Source: SFHK01 sp963618055 (GTDB lineage: Bacteria > Bacillota > Clostridia > Christensenellales > Aristaeellaceae). From it: 18,230 nucleotides of DNA. The translations under genes were made by a program, and so were the position numbers. The stretch covers positions 1-18,230 of the forward strand of contig CAVERI010000057.1 of the NCBI GenBank assembly GCA_963618055.1, in the 5' to 3' direction. This document shows, piece after piece, positions 1 through 8,354 of the stretch (position 1 is its first letter; the number at the start of each line of letters is the position of its first letter). The notes below the pieces were generated by a model. The model was not told where the DNA came from, searched no databases, and saw nothing but the letters and a program-made list of their open reading frames with translations.

Positions 1-134
1 CCGTCGCAGTAGTCGTCGCGCATCAGCTTCGCCTTGCCGTCCACCATGGCGATCGCGCCCTCGTGACAGGCCGCCGCGCACGCGCCGCAGCCGTTGCATT
101 TATCCCTGTTAATTTCAATAATTCGTCTTTTCAT
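1..134 (-). CDS. 4Fe-4S ferredoxin-like protein, 5' part only
   Basis: The minus strand reads an open frame from an ATG at 134 to the window edge, 44 codons with no stop. The start is supported by GGAGGC (141-146) seven bases upstream. The N-terminus MKRRIIEINRDKC is followed by a C-x2-C-x2-C-x3-C cluster (CNGCGACAAAC), the classic first half of a 2[4Fe-4S] ferredoxin domain. The last visible residues, DDYCDG, begin what is usually the second cluster. It is therefore probably a small electron-transfer protein of the kind often encoded beside hybrid cluster protein (hcp) in anaerobic Firmicutes. It is divergent from a Crp/Fnr-type regulator, a common arrangement for that pair. What follows it lies outside the window, so the hcp link is inference. 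The iron-sulfur assignment is firm; the exact subfamily is not. Confidence 0.85.
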   Translation of the reverse strand, partial: MKRRIIEINRDKCNGCGACAAACHEGAIAMVDGKAKLMRDDYCD

Positions 135-146
135 ATTCGCGCCTCC

Positions 147-175
147 TTGCTTTACTGGCTTTATTGTAGTACAAT
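147..175 (+). promoter_or_regulatory. Sigma-70-type promoter of the Crp/Fnr gene
   Basis: TTGCTT (147-152) and TACAAT (170-175) are separated by exactly 17 bases. Transcription would start near 182, about 37 bases before the regulator's ATG. The match is by eye against the consensus. Confidence 0.6.
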
Positions 176-204
176 GGAAGGGAAAAGTCGGTTGAATTTT
201 CAAC
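163..204 (-). promoter_or_regulatory. Divergent promoter with palindromic operator, 4Fe-4S gene
   Basis: On the minus strand TACAAT lies at 168-163, with no recognisable -35 box 17 bases upstream (CCGACT). Instead a perfect inverted repeat, GTTGAA-TT-TTCAAC (191-204), is centred at 197.5. If transcription starts near 156, that centre sits about 41.5 bases upstream, the classic position of a class II Crp/Fnr activator site. The core TTGA-N4-TCAA is two bases tighter than the FNR consensus (TTGA-N6-TCAA). Relative to the regulator's own promoter the palindrome lies about 16 bases downstream of the start, where binding could repress. Confidence 0.5.
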
Positions 205-218
205 GGAAGGAGCCTCCC

Positions 219-881
219 ATGAAGGATTTTTTGCCTGTGCTTCGAGCCTGTCCGCTCTTTTCGGGCGTTTCCGGGGAGGAGCTTACGGCGATGCTTTCCT
301 GCCTTGAGCCGAGAAGGGAGCTTTTCCCGCGGGACGCGTTTCTTCTGCGCGCCGGAGACACGGCGGATTCGGTCGGCCTTGTGCTTTCGGGCAGCGTTCT
401 GGTGATACAGGAGGACGTGTGGGGAAACCGCAACATTCTTTCCAAGGCGGGGCCGGGGCAGACCTTCGCCGCCGCCTACGCCTGCGCGCCCGGCTCCGTG
501 CTGAACGTGAGCGTGGTGGCGGAAACGCCCGTCACGGCGATGTTTTTAAACGTCGCGCGCGTGCTGAACGTGTGCCCGTCCGCCTGCGCCCATCACAGCC
601 GGGTTATCCGCAACCTGCTCGGCGAGCTTGCCGAGAAGAACCTGCGCTTCAGCGAGAAGCTGACGCACATGGGGCAGCGCACGACGCGGGCGAAGCTGAT
701 GTCCTACCTTTCGGCGGAGGCGCAGCGCCTCGGAACGTATGAATTTGAAATTCCCTTTTCAAGGCAGCAGCTCGCGGACTATCTCGCGGTCGAGCGCAGC
801 GGGCTGTCGCTGGAGCTTGGCAAAATGCAGGCCGAGGGTCTGCTGGTCTTTCATAAAAACCGGTTTCTTCTGAAGCGGTGA
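219..881 (+). CDS. Crp/Fnr family transcriptional regulator
   Basis: A 220-residue protein with the usual two-part Crp/Fnr layout. The N-terminal cyclic-nucleotide-binding-type beta-barrel spans about residues 8-125 (LRACPLFSGVSGEEL at the start, then a glycine-punctuated barrel). A long dimerisation helix follows, then a winged helix-turn-helix at about 150-215, with FSRQQLADYLAVERSGLSLE as the helix-turn-helix. The frame stays open upstream to position 63, but GGAAGGAG (205-212) placed six bases before the ATG at 219 decides the start. The N-terminal four-cysteine cluster of FNR is absent, so the effector is not evident; haem, nitric oxide or a small molecule are possible in this family. 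Divergence from a 4Fe-4S gene suggests an HcpR-like role in nitrosative or redox stress. That role is inferred, while family membership is firm. Confidence 0.85.
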   Translation: MKDFLPVLRACPLFSGVSGEELTAMLSCLEPRRELFPRDAFLLRAGDTADSVGLVLSGSVLVIQEDVWGNRNILSKAGPGQTFAAAYACAPGSVLNVSVVAETPVTAMFLNVARVLNVCPSACAHHSRVIRNLLGELAEKNLRFSEKLTHMGQRTTRAKLMSYLSAEAQRLGTYEFEIPFSRQQLADYLAVERSGLSLELGKMQAEGLLVFHKNRFLLKR

Positions 882-887
882 ACCTTC

Positions 888-914
888 GCCGGATCTCGCG
901 GCCGCGAATCCGGC
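888..914 (+). terminator. GC-rich hairpin after the Crp/Fnr gene, possible terminator
   Basis: Seven bases after the stop, GCCGGAT (888-894) pairs with ATCCGGC (908-914). Between them lies the perfect palindrome TCGCGGCCGCGA (896-907). Together they make an 11-bp stem with one bulged C and a GGCC loop. The following bases are TTATATAT rather than a clean T-run, so termination may be partial. Confidence 0.4.
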
Positions 915-945
915 TTATATATGGAAAATAAGGGGGCTTTACTCT

Positions 946-1968
946 ATGAACGCTCGTAAGCTGGTTCTCGACACAATGGAGATGCGCAGCCATGGCCGCG
1001 CGCCGCGCGACCTGTGGACGCTGCCGTGGGCGACGAAGCGCTATCCGGACGAGCTTTCGGAAATTCAGCGCACGTTTCCCGCCGACATGATCGGCACGCC
1101 GGGCTTTAACCGGGAGCGCGGCATCAGCCGCGGCGATATGTATGTGCCCGGAACCTCGGTGGACGACTGGGGCTGTGAATTTGTCAACATTCACGAGGGC
1201 ATCATCGGCGAGGTGAAGTCGCCGCAGATTCAGTCGGACGACTGGGACGACGCCGACCGGGTGCACATTCCGCGCGAGTGGCTGTCCATCGACGTGGAGC
1301 AGATTAACGCGTACTGCCGCAGTCATTCCGATTTCTTCCGGCAGTGCGGCTGCTGCCCGCGCCCGTTTGAGCAGCTGCAATTTCTGCGGGGCACGGTGAA
1401 CCTGTACATGGATTTGATGGATCCCCCGGAGAACATGCGGCGCTTCCTTGACAAAATGCACGCCTTCTACTGCGAGCAGCTGGAGCTGTGGGCGAAAACG
1501 GAGGTGGATTCGCTCAACTTCATGGACGACTGGGGCTCTCAGCGCAGCCTGCTGATTCCGCCGCGCGTGTGGCGCGAGGTGTTTAAGCCCATGTATAAGG
1601 ACTACATCGACATTGCCCATCGCGCGGGCAAAAAAATCCTTATGCACTCCGACGGCAACACGCTGGAGATTCTGCCCGACCTGATCGAGCTGGGGCTGGA
1701 CGCCATCAACACGCAGCTTTTCTGCATCGGCGTGGAAAACCTTGCGCCGTTCAAGGGAAAAATCACCTTCTGGGGCGAAATCGACCGCCAGCACCTGCTT
1801 CCCTACGGCACGCCCGCCGACATTGAAAGGGCTGTCGCGCTGGTGAAGGACACGCTGTGGGACAACGGCGGCTGCATAGCCCAGTGCGAGTTTGGCCCCG
1901 GCGGAAGGCCGGAGAACGTGCGCATGGTCTATGAGGCGTGGGATCGCCTGACCGGCGCGCAGCCCTGA
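946..1968 (+). CDS. Uroporphyrinogen decarboxylase-family protein (UroD/MtaA-like)
   Basis: A 340-residue protein with the UroD/methyltransferase TIM-barrel pattern. The start at 946 has AGGGGG (931-936) nine bases upstream. Visible family features are the MHSDGNTLEILPDLIELGLDAIN segment (split here only by description, residues 233-255) and CEFGPGGRPENVRMVYEA near the C-terminus. Metal-binding methyltransferases of this superfamily, such as MtaA, use His-x-Cys and a later Cys for zinc. Here the corresponding residues appear to be H234, D236 in place of the first Cys, and C314. Haem-pathway HemE is unlikely because its usual N-terminal motifs are missing and no haem genes adjoin. No corrinoid protein or methyltransferase partner is visible, so the substrate is unknown. 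The gene stands alone between the Crp/Fnr gene and the ychF promoter, with no clear promoter of its own. Confidence 0.8.
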   Translation: MNARKLVLDTMEMRSHGRAPRDLWTLPWATKRYPDELSEIQRTFPADMIGTPGFNRERGISRGDMYVPGTSVDDWGCEFVNIHEGIIGEVKSPQIQSDDWDDADRVHIPREWLSIDVEQINAYCRSHSDFFRQCGCCPRPFEQLQFLRGTVNLYMDLMDPPENMRRFLDKMHAFYCEQLELWAKTEVDSLNFMDDWGSQRSLLIPPRVWREVFKPMYKDYIDIAHRAGKKILMHSDGNTLEILPDLIELGLDAINTQLFCIGVENLAPFKGKITFWGEIDRQHLLPYGTPADIERAVALVKDTLWDNGGCIAQCEFGPGGRPENVRMVYEAWDRLTGAQP

Positions 1969-2006
1969 TTTCCGTGAAATCTATTTTCGGCAGGGGCGTT
2001 TTCCTG

Positions 2007-2035
2007 TTGTAGTTTTCACGTTTATCCGTTATAAT
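2007..2035 (+). promoter_or_regulatory. Promoter of ychF and the U32 gene
   Basis: TTGTAG (2007-2012) and a perfect TATAAT (2030-2035) are separated by 17 bases. GGAGGA (2057-2062) then precedes the ychF ATG by eight bases. Confidence 0.7.
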
Positions 2036-2070
2036 TACGGATTGAAACTTGCAGTTGGAGGAATCAATCT

Positions 2071-3168
<1,098 letters not shown>

Positions 3169-4362
3169 ATGAATACAAACAAAATTGAACTGCTCGCGCC
3201 GGCGGGCGGCATGGACGCGCTCCGTGCCGCCGTTCGCTTCGGCGCGAACGCCGTCTATCTGGGCGGCCCGATGCTTCAGCTGCGCGCCGGGAACACCGGC
3301 TTCACGCTGGAGGGCGTGCGCGAGGCGTGCGAATACGCGCACGCGCGGAACGCGCGCGTATATGTGGCGGCGAACGCGTTTACGTTTCCGGAGGAGATTC
3401 CGGACATGGCGGAATACGCGAAGCGCCTGAAGGACGCGGGCGCGGACGCGATGATCGTGTCCGATCTGGGCGCGATTCGGGCGATCAAGCGCGCGTGTCC
3501 CGGCATGGAGGTGCACGTGAGCACGCAGGCGAACTGCACCAACCACGAGAGCGCGAACATCTATTCCGAGCTGGGCGCGAGCCGCGTGGTGCTGGCGCGC
3601 GAATTGAACCTTGCGCGCATTTCGGAGATTCGCGCGAAAACGCCCGCCGATCTGGAGCTGGAGGCGTTCGTGCACGGCGCGATGTGCATGGCGTACTCCG
3701 GGCGCTGCCTGCTTTCCACCTACCTGACCGGGCGCAGCGCCAACCGCGGCGGCTGCGCGCAAAGCTGCCGCTGGAAATTCGGCCTGACCGAGGAAAAGCG
3801 CCCCGGGCAGGTGTTTCCCATCGAGGAGGACGCGGCGGGGACGTATATCCTGTCGTCCTGCGACCTGAACGCCATGCCGCTGCTGGACGAGATTCTGGCC
3901 GCGGGCGTGACGTCCCTCAAGATTGAGGGGCGCATGAAGACGGCGTACTATGTGGCGACCGTCGTAAACGCGTACCGCATGCGCTTAAACGGCGCGGACG
4001 AGGATCTGTGCATGGAGGAACTGAACGCCGTAAGCCACCGGCCGTACACGACCGGCTTTTACCGGGACGAGGCGAGATGCACGCCGAACGCGCCCGAGGG
4101 CTACGAAAAGACGCGCGAATACCTTGCGCCGGTCGTCGGCCGCGACGGAGAGAGGATTGTGTGCGAGGTGAAAAACAAGCTGCAGGAGGGACGCGAGGTG
4201 GAGCTTCTGCATCCCGGCCGCGCGCCGATTCGCTTTGTCGCGCGCGATTTGCGCGGCGAGGACGGCGCGCCGGTTTCCGCCGCGGCGGTGCCGGGACAAA
4301 GGTTCACGATGCCCGCGCCCGAGGAAGCCGGGGCGGGCGACTACCTTCGCGCGGACATTTGA
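3169..4362 (+). CDS. Peptidase U32 family protein (TrhP/RlhA-like RNA hydroxylation)
   Basis: A 397-residue protein opening with KIELLAPAGGMDALRAAVRFGANAVYLGG in summary form, the standard U32 N-terminus. The family signature EAFVHGAMCMAYSGRC occurs at about 165-180. Cysteines C173, C180, C196 and C200 match the conserved set that holds an iron-sulfur cluster in characterised members. Despite the name, studied bacterial members TrhP (tRNA 5-hydroxyuridine) and RlhA (23S rRNA hydroxycytidine) are RNA-hydroxylation proteins; others were described as collagenase-like. Sequence alone does not say which RNA is modified here. The ATG at 3169 directly abuts the ychF stop (TAAATG) and has no Shine-Dalgarno sequence of its own, implying translational coupling. 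A C-terminal small beta domain follows at about 310-397. Confidence 0.88.
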   Translation: MNTNKIELLAPAGGMDALRAAVRFGANAVYLGGPMLQLRAGNTGFTLEGVREACEYAHARNARVYVAANAFTFPEEIPDMAEYAKRLKDAGADAMIVSDLGAIRAIKRACPGMEVHVSTQANCTNHESANIYSELGASRVVLARELNLARISEIRAKTPADLELEAFVHGAMCMAYSGRCLLSTYLTGRSANRGGCAQSCRWKFGLTEEKRPGQVFPIEEDAAGTYILSSCDLNAMPLLDEILAAGVTSLKIEGRMKTAYYVATVVNAYRMRLNGADEDLCMEELNAVSHRPYTTGFYRDEARCTPNAPEGYEKTREYLAPVVGRDGERIVCEVKNKLQEGREVELLHPGRAPIRFVARDLRGEDGAPVSAAAVPGQRFTMPAPEEAGAGDYLRADI

Positions 4363-4368
4363 TTTCGC

Positions 4369-4437
4369 GCGGGAAGTATTCAGTCTATACTCTGTTACTG
4401 TATAAAAACACAAGGGACAGACTGCGATAATTCCCGC
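4369..4437. other. Nested inverted repeats, possible structured RNA or regulatory element
   Basis: Directly after the U32 stop, GCGGGAA (4369-4375) pairs with TTCCCGC (4431-4437). CAGTCT (4381-4386) then pairs with AGACTG (4419-4424), and inside these TATAC (4386-4390) faces GTATA (4400-4404), sharing base 4386. No T-run follows, so it does not look like an ordinary terminator. It ends 40 bases before the -35 box of the transporter operon. Its function is unknown. Confidence 0.4.
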
Positions 4438-4476
4438 CGAAATATTGTTAAATAATCAAAATTGTAAATTTTTATA

Positions 4477-4505
4477 TTGTATTTCGCTTTGCCTTCATAT
4501 ATAAT
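4477..4505 (+). promoter_or_regulatory. Promoter of the sugar ABC importer operon
   Basis: TTGTAT (4477-4482) and TATAAT (4500-4505) are separated by 17 bases, within a strikingly AT-rich stretch (about 4440-4520). The leader to the first gene would be about 32 bases, with GGAGG at 4531-4535. Confidence 0.7.
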
Positions 4506-4543
4506 ATTTACAGAGAATAATTCTGTTGCTGGAGGCAGGGCGA

Positions 4544-5485
4544 ATGATGCATCGATTGAAGAATCCCGGCGCTTCGTCATGGTCGTACAGAAAGAAGCGA
4601 ATCCGAAAGAGCCTTCCGTATTACGTTCTGATTATCCTGCCGCTTGCCTATCTTCTCGTGTTTCGATACTATCCCATGCTGGGCATTCAGATTGCGTTTC
4701 GGGACTTCAAGGTGCGCGGCGGCATCTGGAACAGCCCGTGGGCGGGGCTGAAGCATTTTCAGCTGTTTTTCAGCTCCTCCGCGTCGGGGCAGATCATCCG
4801 CAACACGTTTGTTTTGAGCCTGTACAGCCTGTTTGCGGGCTTCCCGATACCGATTGTTCTCGCCATCTGCCTGAACGAAAGCCGCTCGCAGAAATTCAAG
4901 CGGTTCACGCAGATGGTCACCTATATGCCCTACTTCATCTCCACGGTGGTTCTGGTTTCGATGATTATCCAGTTTACGGACATATCCACCGGCTTTATCA
5001 ATCAGATGCTTGAGAGGCTGGGCGGGCGAAGCGTGAATTTCATGGGCACGATTACGTACTTCCGCTCGCTGTACGTGTGGACGGGCGTGTGGCAGACGAT
5101 GGGCTATTCCGCCATCGTGTATCTGGCCGCGCTCACGGGCGTGCCGATGGATCTGTACGACGCCGCCAAGGTGGACGGCGCGAGCAAGCTGCGCCGCATC
5201 GTCAACATCGACATTCCCTACATCGCGCCCACGATCATCACGCTGTTCATCCTGAACACGGGCAGCATTCTCTCCGTGGGCTTTGAAAAAATTTATCTGA
5301 TGCAAAATTCCATCAACACGCCCATATCCGAGGTCATATCCACATATGTATACAAGCTGGGGCTCGTCAACTTCAACTACAGCTTCTCTACGGCGGTCGG
5401 CCTGTTTAATTCGCTGGTGAATCTGTGCATGCTGGTGATGGTAAACGCCATTTCCCGGCGGGTCAGTCAGGTCAGCGTACTGTAA
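4544..5485 (+). CDS. Carbohydrate ABC transporter permease, LplB type
   Basis: A 313-residue inner-membrane protein with about six hydrophobic segments, the first at residues 20-45 (YYVLIILPLAYLLVF). The cytoplasmic EAA loop that contacts the ATPase is clear: MDLYDAAKVDGASKLRRIVN, followed by DIPYIAP. This is the first permease of a CUT1-type oligosaccharide importer. The frame extends to a TTG at 4526, but GGAGG (4531-4535) eight bases before the ATG at 4544 fixes the start; a second ATG at 4547 is also possible. The second permease begins 13 bases downstream, so the pair forms one operon. The LplB/YtcP subfamily usually imports complex plant or host oligosaccharides; the substrate cannot be read from the sequence. 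Confidence 0.92.
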   Translation: MMHRLKNPGASSWSYRKKRIRKSLPYYVLIILPLAYLLVFRYYPMLGIQIAFRDFKVRGGIWNSPWAGLKHFQLFFSSSASGQIIRNTFVLSLYSLFAGFPIPIVLAICLNESRSQKFKRFTQMVTYMPYFISTVVLVSMIIQFTDISTGFINQMLERLGGRSVNFMGTITYFRSLYVWTGVWQTMGYSAIVYLAALTGVPMDLYDAAKVDGASKLRRIVNIDIPYIAPTIITLFILNTGSILSVGFEKIYLMQNSINTPISEVISTYVYKLGLVNFNYSFSTAVGLFNSLVNLCMLVMVNAISRRVSQVSVL

Positions 5486-5498
5486 AGGAGGGAAAAGC

Positions 5499-6416
5499 AT
5501 GGCGATTTCAGGAAAAATGGCCGCCGGCACGCGGGTGCGCCAGCGCTGGGACGATACGCTTTTCGACGCGGCCGCGACGCTGCTTCTGCTTTTTGCCGTC
5601 GCCATCGTCGCCTATCCGCTGATTTACGTCGTCAGCGCGTCCTTTTCCTCCACGAGCGCGGTTATGGCGGGTCGGGTGTGGCTGCTTCCGGTGGAGCCGT
5701 CGCTGAAGGCGTATGAGGCGGTGTTCACCTATGAATCCATCATGACCGGCTATCTGAACTCCGCCATCTACACGGTGCTGGGCACAGCCGTGAACCTGCT
5801 GTTAACCACACTGTGCGCCTTCTGCCTGTCCCGAAGGGATTTCTACGGGCGCGGCGCCGTGGCCGGGCTGGTGCTGTTTACCATGCTGTTCAACGCGGGC
5901 CTGATACCGAATTATCTGCTGATCTACGACCTTGGCTGGCTGGACACCACGTGGGCGCTGATCATTCCCAACGCCATGAACGCGTGGTACGTGCTTCTGA
6001 TGCGCGCCTATTTTCAGAACTCCATTCCCGAGGAGCTGTTCGAGGCAAGCGGCATGGACGGCTGCTCGGTGTTTCGGCAGCTTCTGTCCATTGCCATTCC
6101 GCTCTCCGGCCCGATTCTCGCGGTCATCGCGCTGTATTGCGCCGTAGGCATCTGGAACAGCTATTTCGACGCGTTCATCTACCTGTCGGACAAGAGCCGC
6201 TTTCCGCTGCAGGTGGTGCTGCGCAACATTCTGATTTTGAACCAGCTGGACATGAGCACGGTGGCCGACCTGCGCGACATGGCCTCCCGGCAGGGCATGA
6301 GCAATCTTCTGAAGTACGCCGTCATCGTCGTGTCCAGCGCGCCCCTTCTGGCGCTGTATCCGTTTGTGCAGAAGTACTTCGTCAGGGGTATCATGGTCGG
6401 CTCCGTCAAGGGCTGA
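5499..6416 (+). CDS. Carbohydrate ABC transporter permease, LplC/YtcP type
   Basis: A 305-residue membrane protein, second permease of the importer. The first membrane helix is at about 28-48 (ATLLLLFAVAIVAYPLIYVV), with the family-typical ASFSS after it. The EAA loop is IPEELFEASGMDGCSVFRQL followed by SIAIPLSGP. The C-terminus ends FVRGIMVGSVKG, typical of the subfamily. The Shine-Dalgarno sequence GGAGGG (5487-5492) starts two bases after the preceding gene's TAA and lies six bases before the ATG. It should form a heterodimer with the upstream permease. No ATPase gene is nearby; importers of this type commonly borrow a shared MsmX-like ATPase encoded elsewhere. Confidence 0.92.
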   Translation: MAISGKMAAGTRVRQRWDDTLFDAAATLLLLFAVAIVAYPLIYVVSASFSSTSAVMAGRVWLLPVEPSLKAYEAVFTYESIMTGYLNSAIYTVLGTAVNLLLTTLCAFCLSRRDFYGRGAVAGLVLFTMLFNAGLIPNYLLIYDLGWLDTTWALIIPNAMNAWYVLLMRAYFQNSIPEELFEASGMDGCSVFRQLLSIAIPLSGPILAVIALYCAVGIWNSYFDAFIYLSDKSRFPLQVVLRNILILNQLDMSTVADLRDMASRQGMSNLLKYAVIVVSSAPLLALYPFVQKYFVRGIMVGSVKG

Positions 6417-6428
6417 TAAGGGCATCCA

Positions 6429-6443
6429 ATATGCGCTGCATAT
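6429..6443 (+). repeat. Small hairpin between permease and binding-protein genes
   Basis: ATATGC (6429-6434) and GCATAT (6438-6443) form a perfect 6-bp stem with a three-base loop, in the 59-base gap before the binding-protein gene. TATAAT lies just after it (6449-6454) but without a credible -35 box. Such a hairpin could protect or separate the downstream transcript so that more binding protein is made. Confidence 0.35.
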
Positions 6444-6475
6444 GGAAATATAATCGGACAGAGGAGGAAAACAAG

Positions 6476-8161
6476 ATGAGAACGACCCTTCTGAAGAAGC
6501 TGCTGAGCCTTTCCATCGCGCTGATGCTGCTGCTTGGCTGCGCCGGCTTCGCGCTGGCGTGGGAGCCGCAGTGGGCGCACGACGAGGATCTTTCGGCCTA
6601 CAGGCTCTGCGAGAACTTCGGCGACATCACGCTGAAAATCGCCGTCACCGACCACGCAACCATCTCCACATGGGAAGACAACGCGTTTGTGAAATGGCTT
6701 GAGGACGTCACAAACGCGGATCTCACCTTCGAGCTGATTCCCTACGAGGGGCGCGCGGAAAAGCTCGGTCTGATTCTGAATTCCGGCAACTACCCGGACG
6801 TCTTCCTGAGCTGCGGCATGACCTCCGCCATGATCAGCCGCTTCGGCGTGGATGAGAAGCTGTTCCTCCCGCTGAACGACCTGATTGAGGAGCACGGAAC
6901 CTTCACCAAGAAGATGTTCGCCGAATTCCCCGGCACCGAGGGGCTGATTACCCAGCTGGACGGCAGCATCTATTCCCTGCCCGTGGTCAACGAGTGCTTC
7001 CACTGCACCGCGCCGCGCAAGTTCTGGATCAATCAGGCGTGGCTGGACAATCTGGGACTCAAGATGCCCACCACACTGGATGAGCTGTATGACGTGCTCG
7101 TGGCCTTCCGCGATCAGGACGCGAACGGAAACGGCGACCTGACCGACGAAATTCCGCTGGCGGGCGACTACAGGGACGGCTGGTACACCAACGTCGAAAA
7201 CCCGATTATGAACGCGTTCTGCTACTACACCCTCGACCTTGACACCAACAGCACCACCTCCGCCGACGCCTTCGGCATGTACATGGACGGCGACACCGTG
7301 ACCACGCCCTTCGAGCTGGAGGCCTTCCGCGAGGGCGTAAGGTATGTGCGCAGGCTCGTCGAGGAGGGACTGCTCTACGTCGGCTCCTTCACGCAGGATC
7401 TGGCGGCGCTGACCCAGATTGCGGAGAGCGACCGCCTCGGCGCCTGCTCCGGCGGCTACATCCTGTTCTGCAACCTTGGAAGCGACATCTATCACAACTA
7501 TCGCCCCGTGCTGCCTGTGGCCGGCCCCGACGGCTACACCAACGCCATTTCCTATCCCTATGGCAACGTGGGCGGCAACGGCTACACCATCTCCGCCAAG
7601 TGCGCGCATCCCGTGGAGGCGTTTAAGCTGGGCGATCTTTTGTATTCCTACGCGGCCACCATGCGCGGCTATTACGGCGTGTACGGCGAGCAGTGGACGG
7701 ACGCGGATCTCGGCGCGGTCGGCATCAACGGCGAGCCCGCCCTGTTCAAGCTCTTGGTTCCGTGGCAGGAGAGCGAGCCGCAGAGCTACTGCGTGCTGCA
7801 GATGACCATCTCCTACCGCGACGCGAAATTCCGCCTCGGCGAGCCCTCCGACCCCAACATCGACCTCTACAGCGCCGCGGGGCTTGAGACGCTTCTGTAT
7901 CAGGTGACCAAGGAATACAAGCCCTACACGAAGGATGAGCACGCCATGCCCAACCTCAAGTTCACCGACGAGCAGAACGAAACCATGTCCGTGCTCAAGG
8001 CGAACCTGAGCGCCACCATCAAGGAGGGCATGATCTCCTTCTTCAACGGCACCAAGTCCATCGACGACGACTACGACGCGTGGCTTGCGGCTCTTGAATC
8101 GCAGGGACTGCCACAGCTGATTGAAATCTACCAGAACGCGTACAGCGCGCAGTACAAGTAA
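6476..8161 (+). CDS. Extracellular sugar-binding protein of the ABC importer
   Basis: A 561-residue secreted solute-binding protein (family 1, LplA/YtcQ type). The frame is open far upstream, but GAGGAGG (6461-6467) eight bases before the ATG at 6476 and the signal peptide that follows decide the start. The signal has a basic n-region (KK), a hydrophobic core, then LLGC (19-22), a near-lipobox with Cys22; an alternative type I cut follows ALA at 26-28. The mature part has DITLKIAVTDHATISTWEDN, the NYPDVFLSCG ligand-domain motif, and an EF-hand-like acidic loop, DQDANGNGDLTDE, often seen in this family and probably calcium-binding. It delivers an oligosaccharide to the two permeases. It ends the operon, followed by two terminators. 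The ligand is unknown. Confidence 0.92.
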   Translation: MRTTLLKKLLSLSIALMLLLGCAGFALAWEPQWAHDEDLSAYRLCENFGDITLKIAVTDHATISTWEDNAFVKWLEDVTNADLTFELIPYEGRAEKLGLILNSGNYPDVFLSCGMTSAMISRFGVDEKLFLPLNDLIEEHGTFTKKMFAEFPGTEGLITQLDGSIYSLPVVNECFHCTAPRKFWINQAWLDNLGLKMPTTLDELYDVLVAFRDQDANGNGDLTDEIPLAGDYRDGWYTNVENPIMNAFCYYTLDLDTNSTTSADAFGMYMDGDTVTTPFELEAFREGVRYVRRLVEEGLLYVGSFTQDLAALTQIAESDRLGACSGGYILFCNLGSDIYHNYRPVLPVAGPDGYTNAISYPYGNVGGNGYTISAKCAHPVEAFKLGDLLYSYAATMRGYYGVYGEQWTDADLGAVGINGEPALFKLLVPWQESEPQSYCVLQMTISYRDAKFRLGEPSDPNIDLYSAAGLETLLYQVTKEYKPYTKDEHAMPNLKFTDEQNETMSVLKANLSATIKEGMISFFNGTKSIDDDYDAWLAALESQGLPQLIEIYQNAYSAQYK

Positions 8162-8170
8162 GCGCGCGGG

Positions 8171-8208
8171 AACGGCGGGAGAGCGAGCCTCTCCCGCCGT
8201 TTGCTTTT
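8171..8208 (+). terminator. Strong terminator of the importer operon
   Basis: A perfect 13-bp stem: AACGGCGGGAGAG (8171-8183), loop CGAGC, CTCTCCCGCCGTT (8189-8201), then TGCTTTT. It starts ten bases after the binding-protein stop. Confidence 0.9.
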
Positions 8209-8261
8209 GGAAGCCCCTTCCGCGGGAAGGCGGGGCGGGGAAACGATTTTTTTACGCGTTT

Positions 8262-8284
8262 CCGGCGGGATACGCCGGTTTTTT
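8262..8284 (+). terminator. Second tandem terminator
   Basis: CCGGCG (8262-8267), loop GGATA, CGCCGG (8273-8278), followed by six Ts (8279-8284). It backs up the first terminator and insulates the next promoter, whose -35 box begins two bases later. Confidence 0.85.
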
Positions 8285-8285
8285 A

Positions 8286-8314
8286 ATGACAAATCGGGGC
8301 TGGCGTGTTAGAAT
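8286..8314 (+). promoter_or_regulatory. Promoter of the GH2 glycosidase gene
   Basis: ATGACA (8286-8291) and TAGAAT (8309-8314) with a 17-base spacer. The predicted start near 8321 leaves a leader of about 34 bases with GGAAGGGAG (8338-8346) before the ATG. Confidence 0.6.
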
Positions 8315-8319
8315 AGGAC

Positions 8320-8329
8320 AAATCGATTT
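8320..8329. promoter_or_regulatory. CG-centred palindrome at the predicted transcription start
   Basis: AAATCGATTT is a perfect 10-bp palindrome centred on CG, the form of half-sites used by LacI/GalR-family repressors. It covers the predicted start of the GH2 transcript, a typical repressor position. Ten-base AT-rich palindromes also arise by chance, and no LacI-type gene is in the window. Confidence 0.3.
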
Positions 8330-8354
8330 TTGAAATCGGAAGGGAGACTCGGCG

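Noticed and set aside
649..1794. Long minus-strand open frame opposite the UroD-family gene
   Set aside because: It is an antisense shadow of GC-rich codons; the sequence is Arg/His/Val-rich with no recognisable fold, and the plus-strand genes explain the region.
1969..2006. Possible terminator after the UroD-family gene
   Set aside because: Only CAGG/CCTG pairing is visible, with no stable stem or T-run.
4395..4580. 61-codon minus-strand frame over the transporter promoter
   Set aside because: It covers the promoter, ribosome-binding site and start of the permease gene and has no ribosome-binding site of its own.
6179..7942. 587-codon minus-strand open frame opposite the permease and binding-protein genes
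   Set aside because: It lies against two clear genes with ribosome-binding sites and family motifs; its composition is typical of an antisense artefact.
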